Source: Spiroplasma alleghenense
GTDB taxonomy: Bacteria > Bacillota_I > Bacilli_A > Mycoplasmatales > Mycoplasmataceae
Assembly (NCBI RefSeq): GCF_003363775.1
Contig: NZ_CP031376.1
Location: 496,001-560,000, forward strand
Reading direction: 5' to 3'
DNA: 64,000 nt
Shown: piece after piece, positions 44,979 to 56,408 of the stretch
How positions within the stretch are numbered: the stretch's first letter is position 1
How the letters are laid out: each line of letters begins with the position of its first letter
Position numbers and translations under genes: made by a program
Notes under the pieces: model-generated
The model's input: the letters and a program-made list of their open reading frames with translations, nothing else
Told to the model about the DNA's origin: nothing
Database searches by the model: none

Positions 44979-45989
44979 ATGAATAAAAATGTTGTAGGAA
45001 TTATTGGTTTGGGCCGTATTGGTAAACTCCATTTAGATAACATTATTAATAATAAGAGTGTTCAAGTTAAATATGTATATGATGCATTTTCCAAAGATAT
45101 TAATGAGTATATTAAAAATTATTCTGGGGTAACAGTTGCAAAAGAATATGATGAAATTTTAAATGATAAAGAAGTTAATGTTATTTTTATTTGTACTCCA
45201 ACTACAACTCACTCTGAAATAATAATTAAAGCTGCACAGGCCAATAAAAACATCTTTTGTGAAAAACCAATAAGTTTTTCTGAAGAGGAAACTAATGCTG
45301 CCTATGAAGCTGTCAAAAAAGCTAATGTTAAATTTCAAATTGGTTTTAATCGCCGTTTTGATAAAAATTTTATTGACGCTAAAAAAGCAATTTTAGAAAA
45401 TAAAATTGGTCAATTACATATTTTGAATATAACTTCAAGGGATCCTGAACCTCCAAGTCTAGACTATGTTAAACAATCTGGGGGAATTTTTATGGATATG
45501 GCAATTCATGATTTTGACATGATGAGATTTATCTCTGATTCAGAAGTTGAAGAAGTTTATGTAAACGGAGCAGCATTAGTTAACCCAGCAATCGCTGAAG
45601 TGGATGACATTGATACTGCAATTATATCTCTTAAATTTGCAAATAAAGCAATTGGATCAATTGATAATAGTCGTCAGGCGGTCTATGGTTATGATCAAAG
45701 ACTTGAAGCCTTTGGTAATATGGGTAAATTAAATGTCAAAAATAATTTACAAGAAAATATTTGCTTAGCCAATGCTGAAAGTGTCATTTCTTCAAAACCA
45801 CAATGATTTTTCTTAGAAAGATATAAAGAAGCTTACTTCTTAGAAACAAAACTATTTTTTGAAGCTATTACAAATGATACTGAAACAAGTCCAAATTTCT
45901 TGGACGGAATTAAAGCTCAAAAAATTGCAAAAGCAGCTAAACAATCTTTAAATAGTGGCAAACCCGAAAAAGTTGAGACAATAAGTTAA
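44979..45989 (+). CDS. iolG: myo-Inositol 2-dehydrogenase
   Basis: 336-aa GFO/IDH/MocA oxidoreductase that starts inositol catabolism by NAD-dependent oxidation to scyllo-inosose. It shows the Rossmann motif GIIGLGRIGKLH, the family CEKPIS motif and MDMAIHDFDMMRF with the catalytic His/Asp. The ribosome site AAAGGAGGA is the strongest in the operon, suggesting high output. It is the last enzyme gene before a terminator-like hairpin. Confidence 0.93.
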
Positions 45990-45999
45990 TATTTCTTTC

Positions 46000-46032
46000 A
46001 AGTTAGTTGGGTTAATACAGAACTAACTTTTT
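46000..46032 (+). terminator. Weak terminator between iolG and the EIIC gene
   Basis: AAGTTAGTT pairs with AACTAACTT around a 12-base loop, followed by TTTA. The large loop and short T-run suggest partial readthrough into the permease gene. Confidence 0.6.
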
Positions 46033-46059
46033 ATTTGAACTCAAATGAAAAGGAGTTAT

Positions 46060-47619
46060 ATGGCTGAATTTACATCGTTTTTAAAAGATTTCTTCGGTTT
46101 CCCGGCAATTTTAATTGGTATTTTTGCCTTATTGGGTAACTTGCTACAAAGAAAATCTTTTACAAATTCTATCATATCAACACTAACAGCCGCTTTAGGG
46201 TTTCTAATCTTACAAGCAGGGGGAGGGTTTATTTCCGATGTCTTGGTTAAATTCTCAGCGGGTTTCAAAGAACTATTTGGTATCCATGGAGTTTTACCAA
46301 ATTCTGACCCATTGGCTATTAATATTTTAGCTACTGTAAGTGATGTAGCGACGATGGCCTCGTTTATGCTGCTTATCTCTATTATTTTAAATGTCGCCCT
46401 TGCCAGAGTGACTAAATTTAAATATATTTTCTTAACAGGACATCACGCATTATATTCTTGTGTTGCTCTAGCTTTTCTTTTTAAAGTTGCCAACATTAGT
46501 ATTGAAACAGAATGATGATACTACATTATTGTAGGTTCAATCATCATATCGATTTACATGTTACTGACCCCAGCAATGACTAGTAAACAAATGCAATTTC
46601 TAACAAAATCAGATAAAATTTTTATTGGACACAGTAATTCATTTGGTTTTGCTATTGCTGGTCAAATCGGAAATCTAGTTGGAAAATTAAGAAAAGGTAA
46701 AATTCAATCTACTGAAAATATCAATTTTCCAAAATGGCTTTCAATTTTTAAACATTCTGCAATATCAGTAACAATAACAATGTTTATTTTATTTTCAGTA
46801 ATCTACTTCTCGCTATGAGCAATCGAAGGTAGAGAGGCTATGGAAAAAATCGGTATCTTGCAAGCAGGGGAGTCACCCGTTGCTTTGGTATTTATTTTAT
46901 CTCTTAAATTCACTGCTGGTTTAGAGGTTTTAATGTTTGGTATTAGAATGATGATTGGTGAATTAATGCCAGCATTAGAAGGTATTAGTAAAAGATTTAT
47001 TCCTGGAGCTAGAATGGCTGTTGACTGCCCTGTAGTCTTTGCATATGCTCCAACCGCTGTACTAATTGGATTTTTAAGTAGCCTAGCTGGGGGAATTGTT
47101 GGTTTTGGAATTTCGATTGGTCTAAATAGTGCAGCCCCTGCAGTAATAAGTGCAGTAATTATTCCTGGAATAGTTCATCACTTCTTTACTGGGGGAACTG
47201 CTGCTACATTCGCCAATGTCAAGGGAGGAGTTTTAGGAGCTGTTCTTGGTTCATTTGTAAATGGTTTAATAACAACATTTATTCCCGTCATGTTTTTGGC
47301 AATGCAATCAAGTTTTAATTTCACATTCCAACCAGATGGGGCGTTAATGTTTGCTGAAACTGATTACTCAATTTTTGCCACAATTGGATCATTCTTGCAA
47401 TGATTGCCTGCAAAATGAATATTAATGGTCGTAGCTATTCTATTACTTATCTACTTAATTGTTGATGGAGTAATTCATGAAGTTAAAGATCGTAAAAACA
47501 ACCCAGATAAATATTTAAAAATTAAAGAAAATCGTCTGCAAGAAAAGCTCCAGTATTTAAGCGAAAGAAAAGCTCTTAAAGAAAAAAGAAGTGCTGATCG
47601 AGCAGAGGAGAAATTATAA
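46060..47619 (+). CDS. UlaA/SgaT-family PTS EIIC permease, possible inositol transporter
   Basis: 519-aa membrane protein of the ascorbate-type EIIC family. Recognisable parts: LLQRKSFTNSIISTLTAALGF, FLTGHHALYSC, FPKWLSIFKHSAIS and ISKRFIPGARMAVDCPVVF with YAPTAVLIGF. About eleven membrane helices are followed by a charged tail of roughly 50 residues. No EIIA or EIIB domain is fused or adjacent, although UlaA normally works with UlaB and UlaC. Its place behind the iol genes suggests it imports inositol or a related polyol, perhaps without phosphorylation. ATG 46045 lies upstream of the ribosome site AAGGAG, so 46060 is chosen. Confidence 0.88.
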
Positions 47620-47752
47620 AAAATGAATAAATAATTATTATAAATTAAGAGGTGATCAGTTTTGATTATCTTTTTATTTATAATTAACCATAGATTTAAA
47701 GCATATTCATTTACATAAAAAATCGTTATTAGAATTATGCCAAAACTAGAAA

Positions 47753-47781
47753 TGGACTTTTAAGCTAAAATTTGATATAAT
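47753..47781 (+). promoter_or_regulatory. Promoter of the gene at 47808
   Basis: TGGACT (47753-47758) and TATAAT (47776-47781) are 17 bp apart. The 188-bp gap before the gene otherwise holds only an 18-codon TTG frame with a good ribosome site, not called as a gene. Confidence 0.55.
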
Positions 47782-47807
47782 TATCAAAGATATTATGAGG
47801 TGACAAA

Positions 47808-49118
47808 ATGTTAATAAATAAAATAATCGCAAAGAATTTTATCACTCCAGACACAAAGGAATTAAAATTTAATAAAAATGGTGAACTTTTAAATGCAAAG
47901 GTTAAAAAGAGTAAGACCGACGTTGTTTCACAATTATTAGAAATTGTTAACGGAGCTTGATACAGTTATACTATTTCTTTTGAAAAATTTTATCCAAAGT
48001 TTGCTTCTTTAAGCAAGAATATGGATTTGGAAATTGATTGCTTAATTAGTCTTGATGACATTGAAATTGAGCAATTTAATAATCAACTAAAATCTGATGG
48101 ATTAAAACCAATTAATTCAACTGAGTTTATGTTTCAAATAAAAGTGTATTGACCATACGTTTTTCCTGTTGTTAAATTAAAGCCATTAACATTCAAAAAA
48201 GAGAAAACGCTGGTTTTGGGAAACCATTATGCTAAATTTATTAAACCAAATTTAACAAAGAAAGAAATTCTTGCAGGAGCTGGTATTAATGCGGTGGCTC
48301 AATTTAGAAAAGCATACTTTAATTTAAAAAAAGAACCAGTTTCTTCTATTTTAAAAGATCAGCACTTGGAATATTTAAAATTAATTCGTGCAACTTTTAT
48401 TTATGACAATAAATTTATCGGTAAGTTAGCTAGATTAGTTTACAATATTGATGATGGAGATATTTTAAATTATGCTGATAATCAAGATTTCTATTTAGAA
48501 AATAAAAATATTAAAAATTGACTTAATTCATTTCAGCTTTTTGTTGATTATCCCGAGTTTAAAATGAATTTTTTTGAAATGGTTTATGATTACTTTTTAT
48601 CAGATTTGCAATGACTATATTCAACTAGAACAATAAATAATGGTTATGAAATTCAAAAGCTTCTTTTGGAAAATAACGCCGCAGTTGCTGTGGACTTTCC
48701 AAAATATGCAAAAATATTTAATGGGGCAATTTCATTAAAAGAAAGAAAATATCGAGAAGAGTTAATTCAAAAGAAATTATTAATTGAAGCAGTTGATGAG
48801 GTAGAATTCGACCAAAAATCACTACAACTATTAATGAATTACAAATTCTTAAGTCATCGTCAAGATAGGTTGATTGAAAAACAAAGTGCATTTAGTCCAA
48901 GAGGTGAAGGGTTGCATATTAATAATGCTTTAGCTAATCAACAAATTAAAAATGATTGATTTGCCAAGAAAAATTTATCTGAAAAGGTTGGAATAAACTT
49001 TAGGGTTAACGAAACGGAATTATTATTTGATAGTAAAAGCAAGAATAAAAAGAAAAATAATCTACCTGTTATTGAAGAAGAAAAAGATTTTATATTTGAT
49101 TCAAAATTCTTCGATTAA
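47808..49118 (+). CDS. Hypothetical soluble protein
   Basis: Not recognised. 436 aa, no signal peptide or membrane helix. The N-terminal 120 residues look like a mixed alpha/beta domain (NGAWYSYTISFEKFYPKF), the middle is helical, and the C-terminus is charged with a KSKNKKKNN linker and an acidic end. Several TGA codons are Trp. The ribosome site GAGGTGAC and a good promoter show an active gene. It starts a cluster of unknown genes reaching 51.7 kb. Confidence 0.8.
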
Positions 49119-49181
49119 AATATAATAAATTATTAGGCGATTAATTTCGCCTTTCTTAATTAAATAGAAAGATGAGTAATT

Positions 49182-50357
49182 ATGAATAATAAAAAAGATT
49201 TACAAGATAATGATTTACTTCAAGAAATTGATCGTGAAAAACTATTTAGTGAAATTCAAGATAATAAAATGAAAGATTCTGATAAAGGCAGTTTTGTTGC
49301 TGCTATTATGGAGAATTATTTTTTAGACAATGATAACATTAATTTTCTAGAGGATTATGGCTATGGTTTTTGGAATTTTCTAGAGGGTGAAAATTGTATA
49401 TGTCTGAGTGAAAAAAAGTTTGGTGATTGTTGCAAACCAAAGTTGAAAAAAAATGATAAAATAGAATATTTATCACTTGTTGAAAGCTTGGATTCAGAAG
49501 AAAACTATAAAATTTATTTAAAAAATCTTGAACCAATTTTATCTAAAGTAATTGAAAAAAATAATAAAAATTCAAAATGTCAATTTCCTGATTGCAAAAA
49601 TTTAGCAGTCGAAAATAATTTATTTAGTGATATTGATTTAGATAAAAATGAATTTTTATCTACCGCCAAGAAAAATATCATTGATTCAAAATTTACAATG
49701 GGTGAAAATTTCTTCAATCCATTGGTAAGTGATATTTTTAATTTTTACGGCTTGTGTGCAGAACATGACACTGCAACTTCACAAAATAATTTAAAAATTG
49801 GTATTAATTCAACTGAGTTAGAAAAAGCTCTATTCAATCTTAGAACAGTGATTTATAAAAAGATTAAAATAGAGGTCACTTACTATACTTTATACGAAGA
49901 ATTTATTAATAATTATTTAAATGTTACCAAGACTGGATATCAAGCGATGATGGTATTTAAAATGAGAAAGATAATTAATTCTGTTAAAGAAATTAGGGAT
50001 ATATTTTCAAATCTTTTTGAAGCAATAAAAAATAACAATTTATCGGCTATTTCATTTGTAGATTATGATTTAAAAAAACAAGATAACTTCCAAATAAGAG
50101 ATTTAATTAACTTTCAAGTAACTCCAAAAAGTTATACTGTGATCAATTCTGTTAATAATCCCTTAATTAATGAGGAAATGGCTGTTATTAACGTAATTCA
50201 AAGTAAGAAAAGCACTTTTGTAAGCTTTATGTATCTTAAAAAATCTGAAAAAATTAAAAAATATTTTGAGGAATGAAGTGAAATAAACGAAGAAAAAGCT
50301 CAAAATTTAGAGCCTTGAGTGACTAATAACTCATTAATTCTCTCTAAAACATTTTAA
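49182..50357 (+). CDS. SEC-C-like zinc-motif protein, probably frameshifted at its 3' end
   Basis: 391 aa, function unknown. Two Cys motifs are visible. NCICLSEKKFGDCCKP (about 77-92) has the C-x-C-x8-C-C spacing of SEC-C zinc motifs. CQFPDCKNLAVE (about 132-143) with a later GLCAEHD resembles a C-x4-C ... C-x2-H unit of hypothetical bacterial proteins that carry it before a YR-type helix; here LRTVIYKKIK may be that helix. The last residues NNSLILSKTF stop abruptly. One extra base in the AAAA run at 50346-50349 would continue the frame into the small ORF at 50369, so the gene may be split. No operon partner of known function is near. Confidence 0.72.
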
Positions 50358-50368
50358 TTTCCAAGAAA

Positions 50369-50509
50369 ATGTGAACAAAACTTTCTCATGATGAAAAAGT
50401 TTTGTATAGTGCCTTGAATAAGTTTAGATTTGAAAGTCCTAAAGTAGGTCAAGAGTTTATTAAAATGAAATTCTTTGCAGGATTCAACAAGGGGAGCAAC
50501 TTCTTCTAA
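50369..50509 (+). CDS. 46-aa ORF, possible continuation of the zinc-motif protein
   Basis: It encodes 46 residues beginning MWTKLSHDEKVLYSALNKF and ending FNKGSNFF, with one TGA read as Trp. The spacing from a weak purine stretch AAGAAA is poor. It is in the frame reached from the upstream gene by a one-base shift; read through, it would give NNSLILSKNILISKKMWTKL, a smooth continuation. It could instead be a separate small protein. Confidence 0.5.
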
Positions 50510-50523
50510 GAGGGGACTTATAG

Positions 50524-51126
50524 ATGTCATTAAAATGAATAACTTTGCTAGTATTATTTATAATTTATTTAGTTTCTTTGCTAGTAACTGGAATTATGGC
50601 ATTAAAATACCAAATTCGTCATAAAAGTTATAAAAAAATTCAGCAAGAATTTAATTCTATCATTAAGTCATCAGAACAAAACTTCTTAAATAGTAATATA
50701 ATCTACACTTGTGAATACCCACTCCCTAAAAATGAAACGCTTTTATATAAAATGGAAAAGATTGTTGGATTTAAAGAAAAGATAAAAACCAAAAAAAATA
50801 ACACAAGCAATAAAAATGAAATTTATAATAAGGAAGAAATTTATCTTGATAAGAAAATTCTTAAAGAAAACTACTCGCTTAAAAAGATAAAGTATCTAGG
50901 ATTTGATATTGATGGAGAATTACTTCTTACAAATTTTAGATTACTATTAAAAAATAGTGAGGGTTTTTTGCAAATTCCATTGTCTGAAATAAAAAAAATT
51001 GATCATAGAATATTTAACATTAATGGGTCTTACGAAATTGGTATTTCAATTTTAACTGAAAATTCAAATTACAAATTGATCACAGATAAATTAGAGTGAT
51101 TCTTTTTCTTGAAGAATTTAATATAG
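50524..51126 (+). CDS. Hypothetical membrane-anchored protein
   Basis: 200 aa with one N-terminal membrane helix (residues 5-26) and a cytosolic remainder. The C-terminal 75 residues (GELLLTNFRLLLKNSEGFLQIPLSEIKKI) have the strand pattern of a bacterial PH-like or GRAM-like domain, a guess from pattern only. The ribosome site is AGAGGGG. The gene at 51141 follows after 14 nt, so the two membrane proteins are probably cotranscribed. Confidence 0.75.
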
Positions 51127-51140
51127 AATGGGGCGAAAAT

Positions 51141-51680
51141 ATGAATCAAAATCAGCTTTTTGTTTTAAGTGGATTAATATTTTCAATTTTAATTTCATTA
51201 GTAATGATTTTTTTCTGAGTTAATTTATACATAAGAATTATTCAAGTTAGAAAAATGAAAAGGGACAATATTTTTATAGTAAATAAATTTCTAAAATTAT
51301 TAATATTAATTTTGTTGCCGATTTCATTAATATTAATTTTTATTTTTTCAATATCTTTTGCCACAATATTCTTAATTTATAAAAATATAATTTTTAATTA
51401 TCTCTTTCAGTCAACTTTTTTGGTCTACGTAATTTTAATAATTTTTGAAATAATTTTTATTTCAATTAAAAGTAATTCAATCGAAATTGTAAAGACTGAT
51501 GATTGGTTAATTCTAGTTTCTGAATTAATTGAAATTAAAGAAATTTCAAAAGTAGAATATGACTTTAGACACAAGAAAATATTTTTGAAATTTAAAGATC
51601 AAAAAAATTTGCAAAGAGAATTAAAGTTGTGTTATAACACTAAAATAAGAGAAATTTTTAATGCAACTTTAAGAGAATAA
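51141..51680 (+). CDS. Hypothetical membrane protein
   Basis: 179 aa, about three helices (8-30, 47-75 and 80-101), then a soluble C-terminal domain with alternating strands (SIEIVKTDDWLILVSELIEIKEISKVEYDF) again recalling PH-like membrane proteins. Its C-terminal pattern is similar to that of the preceding gene product, so the two may be distant relatives or partners. The ribosome site is GGGGCGA. Confidence 0.75.
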
Positions 51681-51692
51681 ATTTAATATAGA

Positions 51693-51718
51693 AAAAAGTA
51701 CTCATTTGAGTACTTTTT
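51693..51718. terminator. Bidirectional terminator between convergent genes
   Basis: AAAAAGTACTCA pairs with TGAGTACTTTTT around a two-base loop; flanking A- and T-runs let it serve both the plus-strand gene ending at 51680 and the minus-strand lipoprotein ending at 51717. Confidence 0.87.
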
Positions 51719-53993
51719 AAATTCTATGAATACTTTTAATTGTTCACAATGATGAATTTTCAATTGTTTCATTTAATGGGTCTCGTTGAATGAAAACGAA
51801 TCTATAATCAACATATTGTTTTTGGGCTCCTCTAGAAGATGTTTTTCCTTTATCGTAACGAAGAACAAAATCAATTTCGGGTCTTTCGCCAACTAAATAA
51901 TTTCTAGCAGATATTTCTTTAAACTTAAATGAATTTGAAAAAACTAATGGAAGGTAAACATCTTTTTCTAAAGCGGCAGCTTTTTTATTTGTTTTCTCAA
52001 AAACATATTGTAGTCCAGACATCGTATCTTTAATTGTGTTAGCTGTGTAATCATTTTTTGATTTATCATTTTTAAGCAAATCTTCTAATTTTTCATAAAA
52101 TGAACCACTTACAAAGCCTTCGCTAGCTAATTTAGGCATTCCTAATAAATCATTAACCAAAATCTTACTTCCAGGATTTTTAGCATTTTTTAAATATCAA
52201 CCTTTATTCATGTTTAACTTAATTAAAGCTGGTAGGGTTTGAACTTTAAAATTATTATCCAATTTACCTTGATCGTTAATTTGTTGATCTAGAGCATTAT
52301 AAATAAAGTACTCATCTTTTAAAGGATCTAATAAGTTTTTAATTTTATTAATATTTAAATTACTTTTACCTTTGGTATTGTAGTTATTTGCGAACTTTTT
52401 AAAAATATCTGTAAGTCTAGAGTCTTGCAAGAAAATTAGTTCTAAAGGTAAGTTTGTTTTAAATACTTCAGTGATCTCACTAATTTTGTTACTTAAAAGC
52501 GATCTTAGGTTAGCAAAATTTGCTTCTTTTCCTGATGGAATATCTAGTTTTAATAATCCAAACAGGGTGGGTATTAATTTTCCTGATCATAAGTTTTGAT
52601 AGATAAATCTGACATTATTTGCGGCCAAAGTTCCTAATCCTGGGGCAATACCGTTAATTATTTTAACAATGTTTGATGAAATAATAAGTTCACCTTGGGT
52701 AGATAAAGAATCAAATAAACAAGTAACGGTTTTATTGACAGCTTTGTTAACTATTGGATTAGCCTTTTCACTAGCTATTTTTGCTATTGAATTTGCTAAG
52801 GCGTTTATAATTGGTGTAAATCCCGCAACTCTAGTACCTCTACCTATAATTGTATCTGAAATGGAAATTGTGTAAGTCTTCTTATCTTCAACTTGGAGTA
52901 AAATTGAAAATAATTTTTGTAAACCATAACCATTAACATCTGTTTCTGGATCTGGGAAGAAACTTTGCAATACATTAGAAATTTTTTCAAAATCTAAATG
53001 ACCACTAGCATCAAAGTTAGAGTTTCTCACTTTGTTTAAAACTACTAAATTTTTATCCTTTTGACTAAAAATGTGATCCGAATCAGTTACTTGGGTTACA
53101 TCCAAATTACAATATTCAGAATAGGATTCCAAGTGTTTTAAAATAACTAAAAGTGCATTACCAATTTTAGAAATAATGTAAATTAAATCACCATCTTGCA
53201 AGCTTATTTTTTTAGATCCATCAATTAATCCGTTAATAATATTAGTTAAAATAGTTGTTGCGTTGTCACCTTTTTTATTGATAGGGGTAGTTGATGTTAA
53301 ATCATTTTTACCATCATATTGAATACTTGTTTTGGTTAGACGAGCTAAAGCTAAGGTAATTTGATTAATTGAATAATGAATCGCAAATTGCTGAGTTTTA
53401 CCCTCTAGTTCACTAAAATCAAATATTTCATTTAAGACGTTAATATTACTTATTGATAAAATACCACTAATTGTTTTATATGCAGATTCACCTAATGCAC
53501 TTCCTATGGCATCGCTTGTTAGAATTGTTGTTAGAGTACTAGCTGTTCTCTGGTTAAATCCACCACCAAAAACAATTAAAGCAGTACTTACCAGTCCTGC
53601 AAAGGTTGTTGAAATACTACTTTGGGGCTTAGAACCCTTATTATTTTTTACATTATTATCTCCATTGGTATCATTAATAAAATTATTAAAATTGGTTCCT
53701 TTACCAAAGGTTGAATTTAAGACTTGGTTGAAGCTAGTGCTTGAATTACCTTTATAATTTTTAAGTAAATCATCTGCTTTTGAACCTTTATATTGATCCA
53801 TTGTATAGTTTAAGTTAATATTTTCTTCTTGGTTTAGGATAAGTGCTCTTCCGTAGTAACTAAAAACTTCAGCTAGAGACTTAACTTCTTTACTAACCTT
53901 ACTAACTTTATTTAAAGTTTGACAGGCTATCACAGAACTTGAACTACTAATTGAAATTGTTAAAGTGCCTAAAATTGCTAATAATTTTTTCAT
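51717..53993 (-). CDS. Long Mollicute paralogous lipoprotein A (MOLPALP-like)
   Basis: 758-aa lipoprotein with signal peptide MKKLLAILGTLTISISSSS and lipobox SVIAC (Cys24). The mature part is mostly helical and rich in Asn, Ser and Leu. Shared landmarks with the next gene include NAL/VRSSNFD-type segments (VRNSNFDASGHLDFEKI), YGLQKLFSILLQVEDKK and a C-terminal Y-R-F/Y strand. The size, composition and tandem layout resemble the family named MOLPALP in Spiroplasma and Mesoplasma annotation, a recollection that should be tested. TGA codons are Trp. The stop lies in the bidirectional terminator. Confidence 0.8.
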
Positions 53994-54018
53994 AAGTATT
54001 CATACCTTTCATAAAATT

Positions 54019-54027
54019 ATTATAGCA
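54019..54027 (-). promoter_or_regulatory. Extended -10 promoter of lipoprotein A
   Basis: On the minus strand the sequence reads TGCTATAAT, a perfect extended -10 about 26 nt before the ATG. Lipoprotein A therefore has its own promoter and is not only read from lipoprotein B. Confidence 0.62.
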
Positions 54028-54060
54028 CTTAATATTTATAATCTACTTAAAAATAACACT

Positions 54061-56301
54061 TTATCGTTTTCTATTAATATTTACCATTTCTCAGTATTTA
54101 GCAAGATTTCCTTTATCATTTATAAATTCACTTAATTTAAAATTAAATTCATAAGTATGCATAACTTGCGATCTAATCGAAGTGTATTCGATTTCAAAAC
54201 TTATAAATTCCTCGTTTTTATCATTAATGGTGTGAAAACGATTTTTTTGTTTAAAATTATCTTGATTAACAAATGGCAAAAAGACATTTTTATAATTATC
54301 TGACATTTCAAAATTCATGAAATTTAAAATATCAACAACCCCAGTTAAGGTTTTTCTCATAAATAAACCTGAGTGATTGTTATCAGCTGAATTATCCTCT
54401 AATAGGTTTTTTAAGCTACCAAATAAGGAATTTGGAAGTAGGGTTTGTGATGATTTATCAAGCCCTAGATATTCTGTTAAATCCATTTTTTTACCATCTT
54501 TTGAAACGTATCAACCTGGATTTTGTAACATATTTAAAATTATGAAAATTCCGCTTTGTTTTTCGTTGTTAAATTGAACTTCTCCAAGAGCGTTATAAAC
54601 TAAGTCTGTCTGAGCTAAATTTGAAAATATTTTTTTTATGTCATCAAAATTAATTTCAACTTTTTTCAAATCACTGTAGTTATTTTTAAAAGCTCTAATA
54701 GCATCTCTTAAAGAGACGTTAACTAAAGATTCCAAAATTAAGGGTAATTCTAGACCAAATGATCTTAACAAATGTTTTAAGGGAGTCTTTAAAATTGTGC
54801 CAATATTTTGAATACTATTAAGTAATCCCTCATCAATTCCACCACCAAATAATCCTAACAATTCTTGGATTATTGACCCAGAGTATAATTCATTAAAAAT
54901 GTTGTTCATTTTTGCAATAATTTCAGGATCTGTTAAAACTGCGTGAATATCTGGAGCAAATCCTTTAATCATGCTTAATGTAATACTATCAACTCCAAAT
55001 TCTGCCCCGTTAGTGACTGCTAATACAATTCTGTAAAGCAAACTTGGAATTAGCGTTTGTAGTGTTGGTGGTATTGCGTTGATGTAAGAAATCCCTTTAC
55101 TAATTCCGACTATTAACTGATTATAACCTTTATTGACAAACGGGTTTCCTAATATAGTGAATTCATGTCTTTTTTTATCATCAATCTTAAATAAAATTGA
55201 AAATAATTTTTGAAGTCCAAGACCATCAAAATTAGTAGATTTATCATTAAAAGCATCATCAATTAAATTTAATAAATAACCAAAATTTAAAGTATTGTTT
55301 GTATCAAAGTTTGAACTACGAACTTTTTCAACAACCCCTAAGTCCCCGATTTCATTGTTAAAAAGATTTAAATGATTTGTTGGAACTGAATTAATTGTAT
55401 TATCATAACTTTCAAAAGCAGACATGTATTTAGCCATAATCATTAATCCTTTTATAATATATGATATTGAAGAAACTATATTTTCAATATTAATTTCTAA
55501 AGAAATCTTACCAGTTATAAAACCACCGATTATTTGCTCTCATAGGTAGGTTGCGTCTCCGCTGTCTTTTTTTCCAGTTTCTGGAAAAGGGGTTGATAGG
55601 GTTAGTTCCTCGTTAGTTTTGGGATCGATGATTAAATCGTGTCCAAGCAATTGGGCAAGTCCAATCGTTAAGGAATTAATTGAATAATCGATAGCTTGCT
55701 GATTTGTTTTTCCAGTTAAGTCATTAAAATCAAAGGCGTTGCCAAGTTTTTCTAAATTATCTTTTGAAAGAAAACCACCAATTGTATCAAGTAAATCAGG
55801 AGTTAAAAGTCCACCAATTGCTTCACTTTTTAATAATCCTTCAATAACAGTTGCTTCTTTGATGCCAAAACCATTTTTAATTGTTAAAACAATAATATTT
55901 ATAATTGAACTGATTTGAGAAAAACTGCTATCAGTAAAGCTTCTTGAACCATTTAAAATAATCGAGCCATCAGTTTTTAAGTTTTTGAAAGCTTCTGGAA
56001 CCGGATTAGTATTATTAAAAGTATTTTGAAATACTGTTCTCATTAGTGTATGAGAATCAGCATTAAAATCCGGCATTAAATTGCTGATTTTCTGATTAGC
56101 AAAATAGTCGATACTATCTGAAATCTTAATGTTTTCTGCATCGCTTAATGCGTATGCTTGTGCGACAAATTTAGCTATTTCAGAAAAAGTAAATTCGGAA
56201 GTTTTCTTACTAATCTCCTTATTAACTACACTACAACTTGTTACAACAGCTGAACTAGAAACAATTGCAACTGTTCCTAAAATCGATAAAAGTTTTTTCA
56301 T
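54061..56301 (-). CDS. Long Mollicute paralogous lipoprotein B (MOLPALP-like)
   Basis: 746-aa paralogue of lipoprotein A. Signal peptide MKKLLSILGTVAIVSSSA with lipobox VVTSC (Cys23). The pattern VRSSNFDTNNTLNFGYL ... GLQKLFSILFKIDDKK corresponds closely to lipoprotein A. The start is placed at the MKKLL ATG after GGGGGTAACG; an upstream in-frame start adding five residues lies before that ribosome site. TGA codons are Trp. It is divergent from the 1721-aa permease with about 107 bp between them. Confidence 0.82.
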
Positions 56302-56367
56302 TTTCGTTACCCCCACTTTTAAGTGTTTTAAATATATTACACTAAATAGTTGTATTTTTATTCATAA

Positions 56368-56373
56368 TATAAT
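56368..56373 (+). promoter_or_regulatory. -10 element of the 1721-aa permease gene
   Basis: TATAAT lies 36 nt before the chosen start codon. No good -35 is seen. Confidence 0.45.
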
Positions 56374-56408
56374 AAAATATTTTAGATTAAATGGGATTAG
56401 GTGAGCAA

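Noticed and set aside
46045-46059. ATG at 46045 as start of the UlaA-like permease
   Set aside because: The AAGGAG ribosome site lies between it and ATG 46060.
47662-47718. 18-codon TTG frame after a good AGAGGTGAT ribosome site
   Set aside because: Very short, no recognisable product, and it could arise by chance in AT-rich DNA.
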